A stretch of 64,000 nt of DNA from Pseudovibrio ascidiaceicola (GCF_900114245.1 NZ_FOSK01000003.1:310001-374000); one strand, 5' to 3'; counted from the stretch's first letter, positions 53,487 through 63,941 are shown. A program made the numbers and translations. Notes: generated by a model from the sequence alone, not told the origin.

Positions 53487-53512
53487 AGCCCCGCCGCAAT
53501 AAGGGCAGGGCT
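53487..53512 (-). terminator. Hairpin after the TonB-dependent receptor gene
   Basis: Arms AGCCCCGCC and GGCAGGGCT (eight of nine paired) enclose an eight-base loop between the receptor stop and the small secreted protein gene. Only a short AT-rich tail follows on the minus strand, so it may be an attenuator instead of a full terminator. Confidence 0.5.
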
Positions 53513-53519
53513 TAGAAAA

Positions 53520-55595
53520 CTAGAAGATGACACTCGCGGAAAGTTTAAACGCCCGGCCCGGTGCAGTTAGTTCTTCGACAGATGGTTTATAGTCTTGGTC
53601 AAAGATGTTCTCGACAGCTGCTTGCATTTTTAACGTGCGCTTTTCATCGAAGTCGTAGGAAAAGCCGCCTGCTAGGTTAAGCGTGGCAAAACCATCCTCT
53701 TCATCGATGCCACTGCTACCCTTCTGCCGATGCTCGCTGGAGAAGCGACTGTAAAGATCAGCATAGGCTTCAACTCCGTTATCAAAGGCCCAAGACTTCA
53801 TCACGCCTAAACGGCCAGATACCAACGGCGTGTCTGTATCAAAGGTGTTGGTTGCTCCAGAGCTAAATTGACGCCGCATCAAAGTGATATTGACATATGG
53901 AGTGACTGCCAGCTCAGCAAACTGATAGGAAGCAGCAAGTTCAAGACCCCAAGTCTTAGCCGCATCAATATTGACGTAAATATCTGAGTTTGCGGTACAC
54001 TTTGAACCATGAACTGCTGCATCACAATCAACCGATGTGATGTAATCCTTCGCATCGGTATAAAACGCGCTCGCATCAACAATCAAGTGCCCGCCGTCGT
54101 AACGCGCACCAATCTCTGCGGTCACTGACGTTTCCGGATCAAGGTCAGCGTTGCCATAAATTTTTCCAGCAGGAGAAAATACTGAGCCCAGTGTACTTTG
54201 TAGGAGTGTCGGATATACATATCCCTGAGACACATGCGCTCTTAGTGCAAAATTCTCAAAGCCCGTATAGTTTACACCCAAAGCCCCCACAAATGCCTGA
54301 TCACTCTCATCACGATCACCCGCTGTACCTTTATTCTCACTAGTGACGAAATAATAACGGCCACCAGCGGTCAGTGTAAGATCATCATTCAGATCCCACT
54401 CATTTTGAAGGAACGCTGATAAAGTCGTAAGCTTGGCCTCATCTCGCTCTGTAATATTGACCGGGAAAACAGGCCCAGGAACGCTGATAGTGGTCTTACC
54501 AGTGCTGAAGCTATCCTTATCTAATTGATCCTGAACAGCTTGAAAGCCGATTGAGGTCAATACGTTATCAACTAGGGTCAGATCAACTTGTCCATTCAGG
54601 CCGAATGTAAGCAGTTCGCTCTCAGTCTTATTCTCACGCTTCATAATTGGCGCCCCAGGAGGAGCTAGCTCATAGTCAACCAGTGCAACACGATCAATCT
54701 GCTGGACGTATCCATCCAAATGGACCTTAGCAATGCTCTCGTTTACATCGGTAAAGTCATAGAATAAGCCAATTTTGGAACGGTCTCGCTTTGGCAGATC
54801 CATATCAAACTGACGCATCACAAACCCGATATCGGCAGGATCAGTGTAAACCTCACTTTCCTGCTCAAATCGCTCAGCCTTGATACTAACTTTGTGTTGG
54901 TCACCAGTATAACCAACATAGGCAGTTACACTCTGGTTCTCAAAAGCACTGCCTTCCAGCGTACCATCTGCTGTTTCGCGATCACCATGTTTGGATTTGC
55001 TAGCAGAAAACCGATAGTCCCACTGATCAACAGTACCAGCAGCTGAGCTGAAACCCGTAATACCATCAGTAGAGGAATCGAAGGCTGTTCCGACCTCAAC
55101 CTGCACGGCACGATCGGCACCCTTCTTAGTGATAATATTTACAACGCCGCCGATAGCTTTTGAGCCATGTAAGACCGAGCCCGGCCCTTTCACGACTTCA
55201 ATGCGTTCGATATCAGACGGAGAAATCAGGAATACAGCGCCATAAGAAGTGTGATCAGAGATCTCTTGCCCATCTACGAGCACAACATTTCGCGAAGATT
55301 CTTCACCACGAATGCTGATCCGCTTCATACCTGCAACGTTGCTATCGATAATCTTGATACCAGGAACATCACGCAGAACTTCAGTTACGCTATCCGCAAC
55401 AGATCGCTCAATCTGCTCGCTTTCAACCACAGCGACGGAGCGGGTGACCTCATCCAGACTTTGCTCACTACGCGAAGCTGTGACGACAATTGGCCCGAGC
55501 TCTTGTGGCTCTGTTTGCTCCTGAGAATATGCACCTGACTGCAGTGCAAGATAGCAGATTCCGGTCATCAAGCCGGAGACAAAACCCTTGGACAT
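53520..55595 (-). CDS. TonB-dependent outer-membrane receptor
   Basis: A 691-residue receptor. It has a signal peptide (FVSGLMTGICYLALQ), then a TonB-box-like segment (GPIVVTASRSEQ), the plug domain (VTEVLRDVPGIKI, ISIRGEESSRNVVLVDGQEI, IERIEVVKGPGSVLHGSKAIGGVVNIITK) and a 22-strand barrel ending in phenylalanine (SASVIF). It would import a scarce ligand across the outer membrane with TonB energy. The ligand, whether siderophore, heme or cobalamin, is not readable. No ABC importer or TonB gene adjoins it. Two palindromic sites precede it and probably mediate its regulation. Confidence 0.92.
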   Translation of the reverse strand: MSKGFVSGLMTGICYLALQSGAYSQEQTEPQELGPIVVTASRSEQSLDEVTRSVAVVESEQIERSVADSVTEVLRDVPGIKIIDSNVAGMKRISIRGEESSRNVVLVDGQEISDHTSYGAVFLISPSDIERIEVVKGPGSVLHGSKAIGGVVNIITKKGADRAVQVEVGTAFDSSTDGITGFSSAAGTVDQWDYRFSASKSKHGDRETADGTLEGSAFENQSVTAYVGYTGDQHKVSIKAERFEQESEVYTDPADIGFVMRQFDMDLPKRDRSKIGLFYDFTDVNESIAKVHLDGYVQQIDRVALVDYELAPPGAPIMKRENKTESELLTFGLNGQVDLTLVDNVLTSIGFQAVQDQLDKDSFSTGKTTISVPGPVFPVNITERDEAKLTTLSAFLQNEWDLNDDLTLTAGGRYYFVTSENKGTAGDRDESDQAFVGALGVNYTGFENFALRAHVSQGYVYPTLLQSTLGSVFSPAGKIYGNADLDPETSVTAEIGARYDGGHLIVDASAFYTDAKDYITSVDCDAAVHGSKCTANSDIYVNIDAAKTWGLELAASYQFAELAVTPYVNITLMRRQFSSGATNTFDTDTPLVSGRLGVMKSWAFDNGVEAYADLYSRFSSEHRQKGSSGIDEEDGFATLNLAGGFSYDFDEKRTLKMQAAVENIFDQDYKPSVEELTAPGRAFKLSASVIF

Positions 55596-55607
55596 CCCTA
55601 CAACCTT

Positions 55608-55632
55608 TAATATGAGTTAATTACTCATATTA
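55608..55632 (-). promoter_or_regulatory. Palindromic operator next to the receptor start codon
   Basis: Perfect ten-base arms TAATATGAGT and ACTCATATTA surround a five-base spacer. The site lies only 13 bases before the receptor ATG, a place where a bound repressor would block transcription. Confidence 0.7.
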
Positions 55633-55678
55633 TTGAGTTGAGATATCTATCAATGTAAAAATGGCCACCTAAGTAAAA

Positions 55679-55701
55679 TACATGAATAAAATACTCATAT
55701 T
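55679..55701 (-). promoter_or_regulatory. Second, degenerate copy of the receptor operator
   Basis: ACTCATATT is repeated exactly at 55693-55701, with a partly matching opposite arm (TACATGAAT at 55679-55687) and the same five-base spacer as the primary site. The centres lie about 70 bases apart. Confidence 0.5.
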
Positions 55702-55852
55702 TGTGTCATTTTAAACACATCTCAGGCTGCTTCTCCTTGCCTCATTTGATTTGGATCAAGCAACGACACAGATGAGAGCTTCGAGCAGATGACAATCAGC
55801 AGTTTCTTCAACAGCTGATTCGCTTCACTTACTTTGGTAGGAGTAAAGAAAG

Positions 55853-55882
55853 ACCCACCTTCGAGAACTCTCAAAGGTGGGT
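55853..55882 (-). terminator. Rho-independent terminator of the nap operon
   Basis: Nine-base arms ACCCACCTT and AAGGTGGGT, with a further short inner pairing GAG/CTC, are followed on the minus strand by CTTTCTTT. It lies 40 bases beyond the napC stop. Confidence 0.78.
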
Positions 55883-55921
55883 TACTATTCAAGCGTCCCG
55901 TACAATTAGCATAAGCGATGC

Positions 55922-56566
55922 CTAATCATAAACAGCAGAGACTTTCTCTTTGTAAGCTTCCAGCGCGTTGGCTGGTAGGCTGTGAGCGATACCCTGGTGG
56001 CAATCAATACAGGTCTTGCCTTCCTTGAATGCATCAGAGTGAGCGGCAGAGGCACGACCTTCCTGAAGAACGAAGTCCATGGAGTTGAATTCATGACAGT
56101 TGCGGCACTCGCGGCTGTCAGTTTTCTTCATTGCAGTCCAAACATTGGTTGCCAGTTGAAGACGTTTCTCCTCAAACTTCTCCGGACTATCAATGGAGCC
56201 CAAAGCCTTGTGATATAGTTCTCTGGAAGCTTGTACTTTGCGAACCACCTTGTGCACCCACTCTTTCGGCACATGGCAGTCTGGGCACGTTGCCCGTACA
56301 CCAGATGCATTCGCATAGTGAGCTGTTTCGGTATATTCCGCATAAACATTTGCTTCCATCTCATGACAGCCGATGCAGAACTCTTCGGTATTTGTCATCT
56401 CCATGGACCAGTTGAAACTACCCCAAAAAACCACACCGACAACAACACCAATCAGCAACAGAGCGCCTGCAGAAATTGTCGTTGCAGGATGTCTCAAAAA
56501 CCGCCAGATCCGTTTGAACAAGCCAGGTCCCTGATCATTACTGGGAATAGCGCCTTGATTGCTCAT
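55922..56566 (-). CDS. napC: NapC tetraheme cytochrome c quinol dehydrogenase
   Basis: A 214-residue membrane-anchored cytochrome. After an N-terminal helix (ISAGALLLIGVVVGVVFW) come four heme sites: CIGCHE, CPDCH, CRNCH and CIDCH. It passes electrons from quinol to the NapAB complex. Last gene of napFDAGHBC. Its sequence is close to the N-terminal domain of TorC in this window (MEMTNTEEFC versus MEVTNSLEFC; identical VRKVQAS/IRKIQAS-type stretches). A terminator hairpin follows. Confidence 0.94.
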   Translation of the reverse strand: MSNQGAIPSNDQGPGLFKRIWRFLRHPATTISAGALLLIGVVVGVVFWGSFNWSMEMTNTEEFCIGCHEMEANVYAEYTETAHYANASGVRATCPDCHVPKEWVHKVVRKVQASRELYHKALGSIDSPEKFEEKRLQLATNVWTAMKKTDSRECRNCHEFNSMDFVLQEGRASAAHSDAFKEGKTCIDCHQGIAHSLPANALEAYKEKVSAVYD

Positions 56567-56594
56567 ATTAAATTCCTCCAGTCAGAAGTGCCAT

Positions 56595-57038
56595 CTAGCG
56601 TTCGCTTGACGGAGTAAATTCATTCTCCACCAATGGATCAGCATCGACTTGAGGAACATGGCATTGCGTACAGAACCAGCGTGTACCTGCAACTCGGTCC
56701 AGCTGACGTCCTTCACGGTCTGCATAATGTGTCATGGACAGGGTTGGCGCTTTTTTCTCACCTGCATTGGCCCAGTCGTGGCACGTCAGGCATTGGTTGA
56801 CTTTCAAGTCGACCTGATAAGCCTCAGTCTTGTGTGGCACCAATGGTGGTTGCTGGCGAAACTCACGGTTCACCCGAGTATTTTGCGGACGAGCAATCGG
56901 CTCGACGAAGACAGGTTCATCAACCTGTACACCCCTCAGTGACTTTACCCCCTCTGCATGTGCGTTCAAGGCAGCAAAGCCGGTAAGGTGCAAAACCGCC
57001 ATAATGGTGATAGCCTTCCAAGGCACTCCCGTTTTCAT
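56595..57038 (-). CDS. napB: NapB diheme cytochrome c subunit
   Basis: A 147-residue periplasmic cytochrome with a signal peptide (ITIMAVLHLTGFAALNAHA) and two heme-binding motifs, CLTCH and CTQCH. It is the electron-transfer subunit of periplasmic nitrate reductase. Its ATG overlaps the napH stop by four bases. The longer frame to 57176 lies inside napH and is rejected. The gap of 28 bases to napC holds a GGAGGAAT ribosome site. Confidence 0.93.
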   Translation of the reverse strand: MKTGVPWKAITIMAVLHLTGFAALNAHAEGVKSLRGVQVDEPVFVEPIARPQNTRVNREFRQQPPLVPHKTEAYQVDLKVNQCLTCHDWANAGEKKAPTLSMTHYADREGRQLDRVAGTRWFCTQCHVPQVDADPLVENEFTPSSER

Positions 57039-57964
57039 TTGTGACCTCCCATAGCTTTGGTCGTGACCGGATCGCGGGGGCCCGGTTCGATTGAAGTAGG
57101 TTGAATAAGTTGAGTATCGAAACGATGAGTGAAACTGAAAACATCCAGATCGCATACGTCGATACAGCGACCACAAGACGTACAGTCTCGATTTACAATC
57201 AGCGGGGTGTCATCCCCTTTGCCTCGTAAAGCCGGAGAGATCACGTGGATCTCAGGGCAAACCTCGAAGCAGTCCATACAGTCATCACAGGCATCCCGGT
57301 TTTTTGCAGAAACCCGCAGCAAGCTCCTGGTGTTGAGCAGCCCATAGACAGCTCCCATAGGACAAAGATGCCCACACCAGCCATGCCGGGACACAAAGGT
57401 GTCGAACAAGAACACCATCAGCACCGCAGCCCAGGCAAACCCCATGCCGAACACCAATCCGCGGTGCAGCAAGGTCACAGGATTAACCAGCTCATAAGCA
57501 AGAGAGCCAGATCCGGCAGCAACAAGCAGCGTCATTGCCAGCACCCAATATCGGGTATGCTTTTTCGGCTGCCATCCTTTCTTCAGATCAAGCTTGCGAT
57601 GCAGCCAATTGGCACTGTCGGTCACCACATTCATGGGACAAACCCATGAGCAATACAGCCGACCGCCAAAGACAGCATAGAAGCCAACCACAAGGGCAAC
57701 ACCAATCAAACCTGTCAGTTCAGGCCAATGTCCTGTCACTATAGTCTGCAGCAGCAGGAACGGATCTGTCAGAGGAAGGATATCCAGCGTCATGCTGGAG
57801 GTCAGAGTTCCTTTAACAATCCAGAGGCCAGCCCATGGCCCTGCAAGGAAGAGGGCCAGAATGAGCAATTGCGTGCTCCGTCTGAGCAACAGAAATCTGT
57901 TGCGAAGCACCCAGCTTCTCTTCTTCTCTTTTGGTGCATGAGCGTCTAATGCATGAGTTGTCAT
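57035..57964 (-). CDS. napH: NapH membrane ferredoxin-type quinol oxidase subunit
   Basis: A 309-residue protein with about four membrane helices ([33 protein letters not shown] and others) and a NapH-type CxxxCP motif after them ([21 protein letters not shown]). Two 4Fe-4S sites follow in the C-terminal cytoplasmic region ([12 protein letters not shown] and [12 protein letters not shown]). With NapG it forms an alternative quinol dehydrogenase route to NapAB. The start overlaps the napG stop. Confidence 0.93.
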   Translation of the reverse strand: MTTHALDAHAPKEKKRSWVLRNRFLLLRRSTQLLILALFLAGPWAGLWIVKGTLTSSMTLDILPLTDPFLLLQTIVTGHWPELTGLIGVALVVGFYAVFGGRLYCSWVCPMNVVTDSANWLHRKLDLKKGWQPKKHTRYWVLAMTLLVAAGSGSLAYELVNPVTLLHRGLVFGMGFAWAAVLMVFLFDTFVSRHGWCGHLCPMGAVYGLLNTRSLLRVSAKNRDACDDCMDCFEVCPEIHVISPALRGKGDDTPLIVNRDCTSCGRCIDVCDLDVFSFTHRFDTQLIQPTSIEPGPRDPVTTKAMGGHK

Positions 57965-58761
57965 GGCCGCCCCTTCCCTGGCTGGAATACAGGCTCAAAC
58001 CCACCAGCATCCGGCACACGGTCAGGTAGATCGATCACACCGGGTACCAAGGCATTTCCTGCCTTGGCTTTTTCCTCCCAACCAAGCCGGTAGTGCTCAG
58101 CACTCTCAGCTCTGGCAATGCGGCGAGGAAGAACCTTGATTGCAGCTTCCGGCAGAACACACGATTGCTCGCATTTACCGCAGCCCGTGCAGACATCTGC
58201 ATAGACAGTTGGCGAAAAGACTGCGTGACTGCCCGTCCGTGTGTTTGGTGTCATTTCGAGCGTGATCGCTTCGTCAATAAGCGGGCAAACCCGATAACAA
58301 ACCTCACACCGCAAACCGAGGAAGTTGAGGCAGTTCTCCTGATCGATCAGAACAGCTACACCCATATCAGCATCATCGATATCAGTAAGAGAATGATCCA
58401 GCGCTCCTGTCGGACAGGCAGCAACACAAGGAATATCCTCACACATTTCACAAGGCACATCGCGAGCTGTAAAGTATGGCGTTCCTGTTGCCGGGCCAGT
58501 TTCACCAAGCTCGGCGAGTTTCAACGTGTCATATGGGCAATCGCGAACGCACAGTCCGCATCGCACACAGGCACTCAAAAACTCTTCTTCAGAAAGTGCT
58601 CCTGGCGGTCTGATGGCGTCGGCAGGAAAAGCCTTAGCCTGCGCCTGATAGACCGTCAGAAACGTCGCAGCAACAGCACAGCCACACGCTGTGCGGGCCG
58701 CGTCGCCAAGAAACTGGCGACGCTTTGCACTGCTGAGGCCTGTCTTTTTGAGATCAGACAT
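57961..58761 (-). CDS. napG: NapG periplasmic ferredoxin-type protein
   Basis: A 266-residue TAT-exported protein ([15 protein letters not shown]) with four 4Fe-4S motifs: [26 protein letters not shown], a CEVCYRVCP stretch and [11 protein letters not shown]. It pairs with the membrane protein NapH. Follows napA after 32 bases, with TGCTCAGAGG-type pyrimidine-rich spacing. Confidence 0.93.
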   Translation of the reverse strand: MSDLKKTGLSSAKRRQFLGDAARTACGCAVAATFLTVYQAQAKAFPADAIRPPGALSEEEFLSACVRCGLCVRDCPYDTLKLAELGETGPATGTPYFTARDVPCEMCEDIPCVAACPTGALDHSLTDIDDADMGVAVLIDQENCLNFLGLRCEVCYRVCPLIDEAITLEMTPNTRTGSHAVFSPTVYADVCTGCGKCEQSCVLPEAAIKVLPRRIARAESAEHYRLGWEEKAKAGNALVPGVIDLPDRVPDAGGFEPVFQPGKGRP

Positions 58762-58793
58762 GGTTCTTATCCATTGCTGCTCAGAGGGTTGCT

Positions 58794-61283
58794 CTAAGCG
58801 CTTTCCACCTTACAAGCGCACTTTTTGTAGTCGGTTTCTTTCGAAATCGGACAAGTGGCATCGAGCGTAAGCTTGTTGGTCAACTGGTTTGCATCGAAGA
58901 AAGGCATGTAAACCAAGCCTTTTGGAACCTTGTTCCGACCTCGGGTTTCCAGCCGTGTCAGCACTTCACCACGACGAGTGGAGATAGTGACTTCCTGCCC
59001 TCTACGAAGACCGCGTTCCCGTGCATCTTGCGGATGCATGAACAGAACAGCAGACGGGAATGCCCGGTGAAGCTCTGGGACGCGCTGCGTCATGGAACCT
59101 GTATGCCAATGTTCCAACACACGCCCGGTGCAGAGCCAGAGGTCATACTCGTTGTCTGGCACTTCTGCAGCCGGTTCATAAGGCGCGAAGATGATGTTCG
59201 CCTTGCCATCAGGTTTACCGTAGAATTTAACGCCCTCGCCCTTTTTAACGTAAGGATCGTATCCTTCGCGGAAGCGATAGAGAGTTTCCTTGCCATCAAC
59301 CACTGGCCAGCGAAGACCGCGCGCTTTGTGGTAGACGTCAAAGTCAGCCAAGTCGTGCGCATGGCCACGCCCAAATCCGGCGTATTCTTCAAACAAACCT
59401 TTTTGAACGTAGAAGCCGAAGTCTTCGGACTCATGGTTATTGAAGCCTTCTTTGACTTCAGAGACCGGGAACTTATCGACAACACCGTTTGCATAAAGCA
59501 CTTCAAAAAGTGTCTTGCCGCGCAATTCAGGCATTTTGGCAAGCTGTTCTTCAGGCCAGACTTCCTCTGTCTTGAAGTACTTGGAGAACTCCATAACCTG
59601 CCAGACATCTGACATGGCTTCACCCGGGGCTTTCACCTGCTGACGCCAGAACTGGGTACGGCGCTCTGCGTTACCATAGGCCCCTTCTTTTTCCACCCAC
59701 ATCGCCGTTGGCAGAATAAGGTCAGCAGCCATTGCTGTAACGGTTGGGTATGGATCAGAGACAACTATGAAGTTCTCAGGATTGCGATACCCCGGCCAGC
59801 CTTCCTCATTCATATTAGGGGCTGCTTGCAGGTTGTTCGTGCACTGAACCCAGTAGGCATTCAGCTTGCCATCTTTAAGCATGCGATGATGCAGAACTGC
59901 ATGGTAGCCAGGCTTGGCAGGAATTGTTCCTTCAGGAACTTTCCAGGCAGTCTCACAGATTTCACGATGCTTTGGATTTTTGACCACCATGTCTGCAGGC
60001 AGACGGTGCGCAAATGTTCCAACCTCACGGGCAGTACCACACGCTGATGGTTGGCCTGTCAGAGAAAATGGACCATTGCCTGGCTCAGAGATCTTACCGG
60101 TTAGCAGATGAATGTTGTAGCAAAGGCTGTTCACCCAGCTGCCGCGTGAGTGCTGGTTAAAGCCCATTGTCCAGAGAGACATGACCTTCCGATTAGGATC
60201 AGCATAGATCTTCGCCAGCTTCAGAAGCTTGTCGGCAGGAACACCAGACATTTCCTCTGCATACTCAAGCGTATACTTGGAAACGAGCTGCTTATATTCC
60301 TCAAAGTCAATCTTGGAGATCTTGCCGGAGCCAGCATTTTCGGCAGCCTGCTCGCGCGGATCATTCGGACGCAAACCGTAACCGATATCTGTCGCGGTTT
60401 TGGTGATGTTGACGTGCTTGTTGACGAAATCCCAGTTCACCGCATCATTTTCGATGATGTAGTTGGCGATGAAGTTGAGGATCACCAGATCCGTCTGTGG
60501 CGTAAACACCATGCCGTTGTCAGCAAGTTCAAAACAACGATGCTCGAAGGTGGAGAGCACATGAACTTCACAGCCCGGTTTGGTCAGACGGGTATCTGTA
60601 ATACGTGACCAGAGGATTGGGTGCATCTCAGCCATGTTCGAGCCCCAAAGCACGAATGCATCGGCAAGCTCCATGTCATCATAACAACCCATTGGCTCAT
60701 CAATACCGAAGGTACGAATGAAAGCAGCCACAGCTGATGCCATGCAATGACGGGCATTCGGATCAATGTTGTTAGAACGCAGACCAGCTTTCATAAATTT
60801 GGAAGCAGCGTAACCTTCCCAGATGGTCCACTGACCAGAGCCAAACATCCCAACTGCGGTTGGGCCTTTTTCCTTCAATGCGTCCTTGAACTTCTCGGAC
60901 ATGACAGTGAAAGCTTCATCCCAGGAAACAGGCTCAAACTCACCATGCTTGTCATAAACGCCAGCGGTTTTGCGAAGAAGCGGCGTTGTCAGGCGATCCT
61001 TGCCGTACATGATTTTGGAAAGGAAGTAGCCCTTGATACAGTTCAAGCCGCGGTTCACTGGTGCGTCAGGATCCCCTTGTGTGGCGACAACACGGTCGTC
61101 CTTAACACCAACAAGGAGAGAGCAGCCTGTTCCGCAAAAGCGGCAAACAGCCTTGTCCCAGCGTATATCGGAGGCTTTTCCCTGAGCCTCGGCGGACTTT
61201 GGTAAAGCGATGCCAGCCGCAGAAGCAGTTGCTGCAACCGCTGCTGACTTTATAATATCTCTGCGAGATGCCGTGATTGACAT
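58794..61283 (-). CDS. napA: NapA, catalytic subunit of periplasmic nitrate reductase
   Basis: An 829-residue molybdenum bis-MGD enzyme reducing nitrate to nitrite in the periplasm. The TAT signal is [11 protein letters not shown]; after cleavage comes the 4Fe-4S motif [12 protein letters not shown] (residues 47-60) with a fourth Cys in [12 protein letters not shown]. Later [19 protein letters not shown] and SGSMTQR-like ([12 protein letters not shown]) segments are NapA signatures, and the conserved cysteine molybdenum ligand lies in ARHCMASAV. Length matches alphaproteobacterial NapA. Its chaperone NapD is coded 13 bases upstream. Confidence 0.96.
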   Translation of the reverse strand: MSITASRRDIIKSAAVAATASAAGIALPKSAEAQGKASDIRWDKAVCRFCGTGCSLLVGVKDDRVVATQGDPDAPVNRGLNCIKGYFLSKIMYGKDRLTTPLLRKTAGVYDKHGEFEPVSWDEAFTVMSEKFKDALKEKGPTAVGMFGSGQWTIWEGYAASKFMKAGLRSNNIDPNARHCMASAVAAFIRTFGIDEPMGCYDDMELADAFVLWGSNMAEMHPILWSRITDTRLTKPGCEVHVLSTFEHRCFELADNGMVFTPQTDLVILNFIANYIIENDAVNWDFVNKHVNITKTATDIGYGLRPNDPREQAAENAGSGKISKIDFEEYKQLVSKYTLEYAEEMSGVPADKLLKLAKIYADPNRKVMSLWTMGFNQHSRGSWVNSLCYNIHLLTGKISEPGNGPFSLTGQPSACGTAREVGTFAHRLPADMVVKNPKHREICETAWKVPEGTIPAKPGYHAVLHHRMLKDGKLNAYWVQCTNNLQAAPNMNEEGWPGYRNPENFIVVSDPYPTVTAMAADLILPTAMWVEKEGAYGNAERRTQFWRQQVKAPGEAMSDVWQVMEFSKYFKTEEVWPEEQLAKMPELRGKTLFEVLYANGVVDKFPVSEVKEGFNNHESEDFGFYVQKGLFEEYAGFGRGHAHDLADFDVYHKARGLRWPVVDGKETLYRFREGYDPYVKKGEGVKFYGKPDGKANIIFAPYEPAAEVPDNEYDLWLCTGRVLEHWHTGSMTQRVPELHRAFPSAVLFMHPQDARERGLRRGQEVTISTRRGEVLTRLETRGRNKVPKGLVYMPFFDANQLTNKLTLDATCPISKETDYKKCACKVESA

Positions 61284-61296
61284 GTTTTGCCTCCCG

Positions 61297-61557
61297 TTAG
61301 GCCGCCTTCAAGTCAGGGTCGGTGTTTGGTTCGAATTGATGATAGGTAAGTGCAGCGGATACGACGCCCGGCGTCCGGTGAATTTCCAGCACCTGCTGAT
61401 CAGCGAAGGACTCTTCCGTATCCTCCGCAGTCACAACGAGCTGGCTTGTATCCTCTTTGGTGATATGAACTTCCACGCCCGGCAGGGCGGACAATGCTTC
61501 AGAAACCTCTTGGGTTTGTCCCGCTAAACAACTAACGAGAACGCCGCAAATGTTCAT
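61297..61557 (-). CDS. napD: NapD chaperone of NapA signal peptide
   Basis: An 86-residue ferredoxin-fold chaperone. It opens [22 protein letters not shown] and continues [13 protein letters not shown], the typical NapD pattern, and would bind the TAT signal of NapA before export. Its ATG overlaps the napF stop by four bases. Confidence 0.92.
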   Translation of the reverse strand: MNICGVLVSCLAGQTQEVSEALSALPGVEVHITKEDTSQLVVTAEDTEESFADQQVLEIHRTPGVVSAALTYHQFEPNTDPDLKAA

Positions 61558-62060
61558 AGAACCTCCTCTTGGAGTTTAATTTCGCGCATTTCGATGGATC
61601 CATTGGGACAAGCAACAAGGCAGGCACCGCACCCGGTACAGGCTTCACTGTCCAAATCAGGAATTTGCTGGCCACCCAGGCCAAGATGAAATCGGATTGC
61701 CCTCAACTCACAAAAGTCAGCGCAAGCCCGGCACGCGATCTTTTGATAAGAAAGGCAGTTGGAGCCGATCGTTGCTTTCATTGCCCAAGGTGCAGCTTCG
61801 GTCTTGACCAGTGCTCCCTCTTTGCAAACGTCGACGCACGCTTCACAGAAGGTGCAGGGTCCCACCCCAAAATCGACAACAGCCAACCTACTCCGCTCAG
61901 AAATTCGAAGGATCTTTTCAGGACACGCCGAAACACAGTCACCGCAACCGGTGCATACATCGGAAAATTCAACTTTGCCAATACTGTAAGGCGGACACGG
62001 CTTATCCTCCGCATACTTGGACATACCAAGAAAATGCCGCCTTCCCATCTGCGTTTGCAT
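61554..62060 (-). CDS. napF: NapF cytoplasmic ferredoxin-type protein
   Basis: A 168-residue protein with 4Fe-4S motifs CTGCGDCVSACPEKIL, CTFCEACVDVCKEGAL and CTGCGACLVACP, plus extra cysteines in CRACADFC. NapF interacts with NapA before export, probably in cofactor maturation. It is the first gene of the operon and is preceded by the FNR box at 62121-62134. No napE or napK is seen ahead of it. Confidence 0.93.
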   Translation of the reverse strand: MQTQMGRRHFLGMSKYAEDKPCPPYSIGKVEFSDVCTGCGDCVSACPEKILRISERSRLAVVDFGVGPCTFCEACVDVCKEGALVKTEAAPWAMKATIGSNCLSYQKIACRACADFCELRAIRFHLGLGGQQIPDLDSEACTGCGACLVACPNGSIEMREIKLQEEVL

Positions 62061-62519
62061 GATAGAATCAACTTCTCAACTGAACTGATAAAAATATATC
62101 AACGAGATTACTTTTGTATTTTGATTGCAATCAAATTGAATGCTTCAGAAATACTGGCACCAATAACTCAAGATTTAAATTTAACTTGAGTTTACATCTC
62201 ACGTTTCCGTGATAATTTAGCTTTTGTCCATATTTCAAATTACTTCAAACTAAACTAATTTAGTGATTTCTGAAGTAAAGTCAGTGCGTTCATCAGAGCA
62301 CATCAAAATTCGGACCTGAAACTAACTATTTTAAAGCTGAAATTTTGTACTGCTTTTCTGAAGGCCAGAGCACTTTGCAGAACGAGTGAGCGCACACAAA
62401 AACGCAAAGATTACAGTGGATTTCCACGTACTTTTTCTTTGTCGTGCATGGATGGTTTTTGCAAGTGATTTGCACTCTCGAAAACGAGCTATTTTTCTGA
62501 AAAAACAACGTCTTTGGAC
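62061..62519. other. Upstream region of napF and downstream region of the porin gene
   Basis: About 460 bases that hold the nap promoter. Besides the FNR box, the part from 62140 to 62310 is AT-rich. No credible gene is seen. Pyrimidine-rich runs near 62440-62515 lie downstream of the porin gene, but no clear hairpin terminator for it was found. Confidence 0.5.
62121..62134 (-). promoter_or_regulatory. FNR/FnrL box of the nap operon
   Basis: TTGATTGCAATCAA is a perfect palindrome matching the FNR consensus TTGAT-N4-ATCAA. Its centre lies about 67 bases before the napF ATG, which fits a class II activator position if transcription starts near 62086. This predicts induction of nap at low oxygen. 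Confidence 0.88.
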
Positions 62520-63800
62520 CTAAAAATCAACGGACATTTCGAAGCCAACAACCCACGCATCAGAGATATTTGTCTGTCCATTTGGGTTCACCACATACTG
62601 CCCATCGACTGTCGTATAGAACCATTCCGTAAACTGGAAACGATGGTTGATCTCAAACACCAGTTCAAAGGTCTGTCCCGGCAAATCATCGCTGAAGAAA
62701 CCAAGATAAAATGCACCTGCCGTGATGTCATTATCGCGGCTATCAAGCAGCCCTTTGTAGTAGGCGCCACCACTCACTCCATAAGGCAAACTGTTGATGC
62801 TTTGTTGTGGCGCAAATGTAAAAAGCCCCCAGAGATTAAGACCTTGATCCGCTTGCTCTTCATAAACCATCTGGTTCGCAATGAAGTAGAGCCCCCAGTT
62901 ACCCTCTTCCGTCGCATTGGCATCGGTAAATGGCGTGTAGTCACTGGTGTCATAATAACCACCAAGCATATACCGCCCCGGTAAATAAGCGCTGGTCTTC
63001 TCCTGCCCGACTAAAGCACCACCTTCTGCAATCACCAACACACCGTCTTCAGGATTGAACTTGAAGTTAAGTCCCTGACTGTCGTTGTCCTGTGCATTCA
63101 GGTCCGCATTATAAGCACCGACAGAAAGATAAAGGGATTCCTGCGGTTTAAGCGTTCCTCTAACACCCCATTGACTGAAAGGAGGTGTCGTAAACGACGG
63201 CAAGTTTTCCAACAATTGTACGGGGTTCCCGTTGACACCACTGTTCACGTAGAGAGGGAACGCATCGCTGTAAGCGAAGTCAGTCCCCGTAGAGAGGCGG
63301 CCTATCGCAATCTCCACCCGATCATTCGCCAGCCTCTGCAAAATGTTCATCTGTGAAATGCCGAAAACATCTCCGATAAAGATCTGCGCAACATCAAAAA
63401 CATTATTGATATCTTCACCGGATAGATCCCGCCCCAAACCTTGATACAAACCAAAGCTAAAGCTGGTTCCATTCAAACCCAGCAGTTTCTGGAGATCGAA
63501 GTCGATACTTGCATCAAGCGCACCTGCATAAGCAGCACTTTGCCGTTCGCCGCCAACCGGATTTGCCATAATATCATGGGTGTAATTGAGCTCTGGATCG
63601 ATACCCATATCGTTGAGTTTCGTCCGGTATCCGCCCCAATCTCCGGTCGCCGTCTCCCAATCACCCCAGTTCAGTGGCCAGCGAGAATTCTGCGCTTGCG
63701 CAATACTATTGAAAACCGCGCAAAAACAAAGACATGCAAGCAGAAGGCGGCCCTGCTTCATCAAACTAGCTAGCGATATTGGGGCAACAGACGCTCGCAA
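62520..63800 (-). CDS. oprB: OprB-family outer-membrane porin
   Basis: A 426-residue secreted barrel protein. It starts with a signal peptide (LLLACLCFCAVFNSIAQA before QNSRW). GDWETATGDWGGYRTKLNDMGI is the N-terminal OprB landmark (quoted in part as ATGDWGGYRTKL), and YVVNPNGQTNISDAWVVGFE with a terminal phenylalanine (SVDF) closes the barrel. OprB porins often admit carbohydrates in Pseudomonas, but many alphaproteobacterial homologues have unknown substrates. A TTG at 63800 has a good AGGAGAG ribosome site; ATG 63761 is the alternative without such a site. It stands alone, 460 bases from nap. Confidence 0.87.
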   Translation of the reverse strand: MRASVAPISLASLMKQGRLLLACLCFCAVFNSIAQAQNSRWPLNWGDWETATGDWGGYRTKLNDMGIDPELNYTHDIMANPVGGERQSAAYAGALDASIDFDLQKLLGLNGTSFSFGLYQGLGRDLSGEDINNVFDVAQIFIGDVFGISQMNILQRLANDRVEIAIGRLSTGTDFAYSDAFPLYVNSGVNGNPVQLLENLPSFTTPPFSQWGVRGTLKPQESLYLSVGAYNADLNAQDNDSQGLNFKFNPEDGVLVIAEGGALVGQEKTSAYLPGRYMLGGYYDTSDYTPFTDANATEEGNWGLYFIANQMVYEEQADQGLNLWGLFTFAPQQSINSLPYGVSGGAYYKGLLDSRDNDITAGAFYLGFFSDDLPGQTFELVFEINHRFQFTEWFYTTVDGQYVVNPNGQTNISDAWVVGFEMSVDF

Positions 63801-63941
63801 CTGTTGTCTCTCCTGTCAGGAAACACCAAATCAGATGGAACGCAGCACAACTCCAGCGGAACAACACTATGCTGGCATATTAATTTTTGCTTCTGAATTG
63901 ATAAAACTGTCAGTCAGAACAATCAGATGAACACTGCGCAC

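Noticed and set aside
56595-57176. Longer NapB starting inside napH
   Set aside because: The extra 46 residues are napH sequence in another frame; a good signal peptide starts at 57038 with an ATGA overlap.
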